From an uncultured Dialister sp. (GTDB taxonomy: Bacteria; Bacillota; Negativicutes; Veillonellales; Dialisteraceae): 7,576 nucleotides of DNA. How positions within the stretch are numbered: position 1 is the first letter of the stretch; each line of letters begins with the position of its first letter. Position numbers and translations under genes: made by a program. A model generated the notes under the pieces. The model saw only the letters and a program-made list of their open reading frames with translations. It did no database searches and was not told the origin of the DNA. The stretch lies in the NCBI RefSeq assembly GCF_900541605.1, contig NZ_UQKJ01000092.1, forward strand, positions 1 through 7,576, given 5' to 3'. This document shows positions 5,602 to 7,576 of this stretch, one piece after another.

Positions 5602-6710
5602 TTATTCTCTTCCAGAATCTCCTTTGCATGACTGGACATGGCCTGGATGGTGCCATCCATGGCCGCAAAAATAACGCCGACCTTCGACTTTCCGAAGATA
5701 TAGCGCTCGGAACGGACCTGGGCCCGCTCCGCCATCTGGCCATAGACCATATCCAGGTGTTCCCTGTGAATAATGATGGCTGCCCCATCGGTGGTATTGC
5801 AGTCAAGGATTTCCTTCACCACCGCCGGCGAAGCCCCGTTCAAGGCAGCATAGGCAGCCATGGTCTCCATGCGGCCATCGCTGTTCCGGTTGTAGGTGTG
5901 GAAACTGCCGGATGCCACTTTGACCAGCTTTCCCATGTGGCCGATAAGAAGCATCTTATCAAATCCCCGGGCAATGCACTGCTCCATCATGAAGCCGATG
6001 AAATTGCTGGTTTCAATGATGGCCCCCTCCGGGATTCCCATGATTTTAGCAGCATTTTCACCGATACGGCCAGGGCAGAGCACGGCCGTCCGGAATCCTG
6101 ATGCCCAGACCACCGGCACCTGGGGTGCCAGGGACCGCTTATAGGCATCTTCACTCATGGGCTTCACGATACCCGTGGTTCCCAGGACAGAAATACCGCC
6201 CTTCACACCGATGGAGGGATTCAGCGTCTGCTTGGCCAGTTCTTCTCCCTTCGGGATAGAAACGGTGACGGTACAGCCCTTCTCCCGTCCCACCAGGTCT
6301 TCATAGACATAGCGCATCATGATCTGGGGGCCCGGATTGATGGCGGGCTTTCCCACCGGCACCTGGAGTCCCGGCCGGGTCACCGTACCTACGCCCTTAC
6401 CGGCTTTCAGCACCATGCCCGGTGTATCGGTGAGTTCCACCGTCACTACGATGGGAGTTCCATTGGTGCAGTCCAGGTCATCCCCCGCATCCTTGATGCA
6501 GGTGGCGGTGCCTTTATTGCCCTCCGCCGAAGCAGACTCCACGGGAATGGTAATTTCCTGCCTCTGGGGAGACAGGACGGTCACTTCCTTTGGAAATTCC
6601 CCTCGAATCGCAAGGATGGCTGCCTTCATGGCCCCCGTAGCCGTAGCTCCGGTGGTATGGCCTTCCCTCAGCACCTTGCCAATCATTTCCTCCGGTTTCA
6701 ATCTATGCAC
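5586..6710 (-). CDS. cbiD: Cobalt-precorrin-5B C1-methyltransferase CbiD
   Basis: CbiD (374 residues from the GTG) methylates C1 of cobalt-precorrin-5B to give cobalt-precorrin-6A. It belongs to a SAM-dependent family unrelated to the tetrapyrrole methylases. Seen in sequence: REGHTTGATATGAMKAA at 15-31, CIKDAGDDLDCTNG at 71-84, VGTVTRPGLQVPVGKP at 107-122, GGISVLGTTGIVKPMSEDAY at 171-190, GHMGKLVKVASG at 257-268 and YNRNSDGRME at 273-282, all family landmarks. The start is uncertain. The GTG at 6710 has GAGGA only 1 nt before it. The TTG at 6701 (fourth codon) is about 9 nt after the same GAGGAA. The ATG at 6686 has GGAGG only 2 nt away. None of these changes the conserved part. It begins 4 nt after the yajQ stop. 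Confidence 0.95.
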   Translation of the reverse strand: MHRLKPEEMIGKVLREGHTTGATATGAMKAAILAIRGEFPKEVTVLSPQRQEITIPVESASAEGNKGTATCIKDAGDDLDCTNGTPIVVTVELTDTPGMVLKAGKGVGTVTRPGLQVPVGKPAINPGPQIMMRYVYEDLVGREKGCTVTVSIPKGEELAKQTLNPSIGVKGGISVLGTTGIVKPMSEDAYKRSLAPQVPVVWASGFRTAVLCPGRIGENAAKIMGIPEGAIIETSNFIGFMMEQCIARGFDKMLLIGHMGKLVKVASGSFHTYNRNSDGRMETMAAYAALNGASPAVVKEILDCNTTDGAAIIIHREHLDMVYGQMAERAQVRSERYIFGKSKVGVIFAAMDGTIQAMSSHAKEILEENKWIIK

Positions 6711-6714
6711 TTCC

Positions 6715-7206
6715 TCATCTGTAATTTACAAACTGCAGGTCCGCATCCAGATCCTGCTGTTTCAGGAAAGCAATGCAGGCCTGGAGAGCATCCTTATCCT
6801 TGCCGCTCACCCGGACCTCATCGCCATTGATCTTGGCCTGTACTTTGATCTTAGATGCTTTCACCCGCTTCACGATGTCCTTGGCCATGTCTGAAGAAAT
6901 CCCGTTCTTCAGCTCCAGCACCTGGCGCACCGTACCGCCGGCAGCGGGTTCCTTCTTTTCCTCTTTGATATTCTTCAGGGAAATGCCCCGCTTGACCAGC
7001 TTCGTATTTAAAATATCCCTTACAAGGCGAAGCTTGAAATCATCATCGCCGATCAGGGTAATATGGTCCTCTTCCAGAGAAACGGAACTCTTACTTCCCT
7101 TGAAATCATAACGGGTCCCGATTTCCCGGGCTGCCTGGTTTACTGCATTGGCAGCTTCCTGCAGATTCGTGCGGCATACCACATCGAAAGAATAATCTTT
7201 TGCCAT
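6715..7206 (-). CDS. yajQ: YajQ-family nucleotide-binding protein (DUF520)
   Basis: This 163-residue protein matches the whole length of the YajQ family, small cytoplasmic proteins with two ferredoxin-like domains. Some members bind cyclic di-GMP, and E. coli YajQ binds nucleotides and nucleic acid in vitro; no enzymatic activity is established. Seen in sequence: FDVVCRTNLQEAANAV at 7-22, REIGTRYDFKG at 27-37, the VKRGI segment at 71-75, a Lys/Glu linker at 78-87, KIKVQAKINGDEVRVSGK at 119-136 and the C-terminal LQFVNYR at 157-163. The ATG at 7206 is well supported by AGGAGG at 7217-7212, 5 nt upstream. It is the first gene of the transcript and its stop is 4 nt from the first possible cbiD start. 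A role in B12 synthesis is unproven; it may be a passenger housekeeping gene that shares the promoter. Confidence 0.95.
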   Translation of the reverse strand: MAKDYSFDVVCRTNLQEAANAVNQAAREIGTRYDFKGSKSSVSLEEDHITLIGDDDFKLRLVRDILNTKLVKRGISLKNIKEEKKEPAAGGTVRQVLELKNGISSDMAKDIVKRVKASKIKVQAKINGDEVRVSGKDKDALQACIAFLKQQDLDADLQFVNYR

Positions 7207-7211
7207 AGTTT

Positions 7212-7217
7212 CCTCCT
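7212..7217 (-). promoter_or_regulatory. Shine-Dalgarno sequence of yajQ
   Basis: A perfect AGGAGG on the minus strand lies 5 nt before the ATG at 7206-7204. It is the strongest translation signal in the window together with that of cbiF, consistent with yajQ being the first, uncoupled gene. Confidence 0.85.
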
Positions 7218-7277
7218 GCCTGGTCAGGTCAATCTTTCAATACACAGACTGTAAAAGTAAAGTAACTGCACCATTAC

Positions 7278-7286
7278 ATTTTACCA
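7278..7286 (-). promoter_or_regulatory. Candidate extended -10 promoter of the yajQ-cbi operon
   Basis: On the minus strand TGGTAAAAT (7286-7278) fits the extended -10 pattern TGnTATAAT with one mismatch in the hexamer. No good -35 is visible at the proper distance (CTCATT at 17-nt spacing), which is tolerated by extended -10 promoters. The predicted start of transcription is near 7271, giving a leader of about 65 nt before yajQ. Flanking DNA is AT-rich compared with the rest of the window. Confidence 0.4.
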
Positions 7287-7533
7287 TATGTAGCAGGGAA
7301 AATGAGAGAATTTTGAGTTCCTTTTGGAAAAAAGTTGGATTGTGGTGGATTAAGGGAAGAGCGGTGCATAAAAATCCTTATGATGAAATCTAACTCTGCG
7401 AATGAATCATTGCTTCCTTAGTATGCCATCCATGGATATGGGGCTAACGGTGGTGGATTGGCATCGCTGCCCCCGCCAGCCGGGTTGTGGGTACATTGCA
7501 CCGGGCGCAGGATGAATTGCCGCAGCCCTTTTA
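7287..7533. other. Non-coding upstream region without recognisable gene
   Basis: I see no gene here. The longest plausible frame is a 29-codon minus-strand ORF without a ribosome-binding site. The stretch contains a 10-nt direct repeat GTGGTGGATT (7342-7351 and 7450-7459) and a palindrome ATCCATGGAT (7428-7437). No cobalamin-riboswitch landmarks (the conserved B12 box or a clear four-way core) are recognised in the minus strand between here and yajQ. Confidence 0.5.
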
Positions 7534-7567
7534 TCTGCTTCGCAGAACCCGCCTCTTCGAGGCGGGT
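7534..7567. repeat. Two adjacent hairpins, each with a TTC triloop
   Basis: TCTGC (7534-7538) pairs with GCAGA (7542-7546) around TTC, and immediately next to it ACCCGCCTC (7547-7555) pairs perfectly with GAGGCGGGT (7559-7567), again around TTC. On the minus strand the loops are GAA. Neither strand shows a T-run after the stems, so an intrinsic terminator is unlikely. The back-to-back design with identical loops suggests a dispersed intergenic repeat or a structured RNA element. Confidence 0.6.
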
Positions 7568-7576
7568 CCCTCCCCC

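Noticed and set aside
7407..7496. Minus-strand 29-codon ORF upstream of yajQ, considered as a leader peptide
   Set aside because: No Shine-Dalgarno sequence precedes its ATG, it lies upstream of the candidate promoter, and it overlaps repeat-like DNA. There is no codon bias suggesting regulation by attenuation.

Overview
The window is one minus-strand operon for the anaerobic (cobalt-early) corrin-ring part of vitamin B12 biosynthesis, running from about 7206 down to 398. Base composition is moderately GC-rich, most genes overlap or nearly touch, Shine-Dalgarno (SD) sequences of the AGGAGG type are common, and GTG/TTG starts occur. Protein sequences look like an anaerobic Bacillota. The repeat-rich intergenic DNA made of short 'AAGGC' units and GC-rich triloop hairpins reminds me of Negativicutes such as Acidaminococcus or Megasphaera. 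That taxonomic guess is from memory and is weak.

Layout, in transcription order (right to left): a non-coding leader at 7207-7576 with a possible extended -10 promoter near 7278-7286; yajQ (7206-6715), a nucleotide-binding YajQ-family protein; then cbiD, cbiE, cbiT, cbiF, cbiG, cbiH, cbiJ and cbiC, ending at 398. A rho-independent terminator lies at 381-356, just after cbiC. Positions 1-340 hold no convincing gene, only a mosaic of short repeats and hairpins.

Together the eight cbi genes cover every ring-modifying step from cobalt-factor III / cobalt-precorrin-3 to cobyrinate: CbiH (C17 methylation and ring contraction), CbiF (C11), CbiG (deacylation), CbiD (C1), CbiJ (reduction), CbiT (C15 methylation and decarboxylation), CbiE (C5) and CbiC (methyl migration). 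Absent from this window are the cobalt chelatase, CbiL (C20 methylation), and the amidation and nucleotide-loop genes, which must lie elsewhere if the pathway is complete.

The most unusual points are: yajQ as the tightly coupled first gene of a cobalamin operon; a 139-nt out-of-frame overlap of cbiG and cbiH, with no alternative cbiH start before its SAM-binding loop and two in-phase X XXY YYZ heptamers inside it; no recognisable cobalamin riboswitch; and repeat-mosaic DNA at both ends. I see no clear evidence of an entirely new system. The rest is a well-formed, classical pathway operon.
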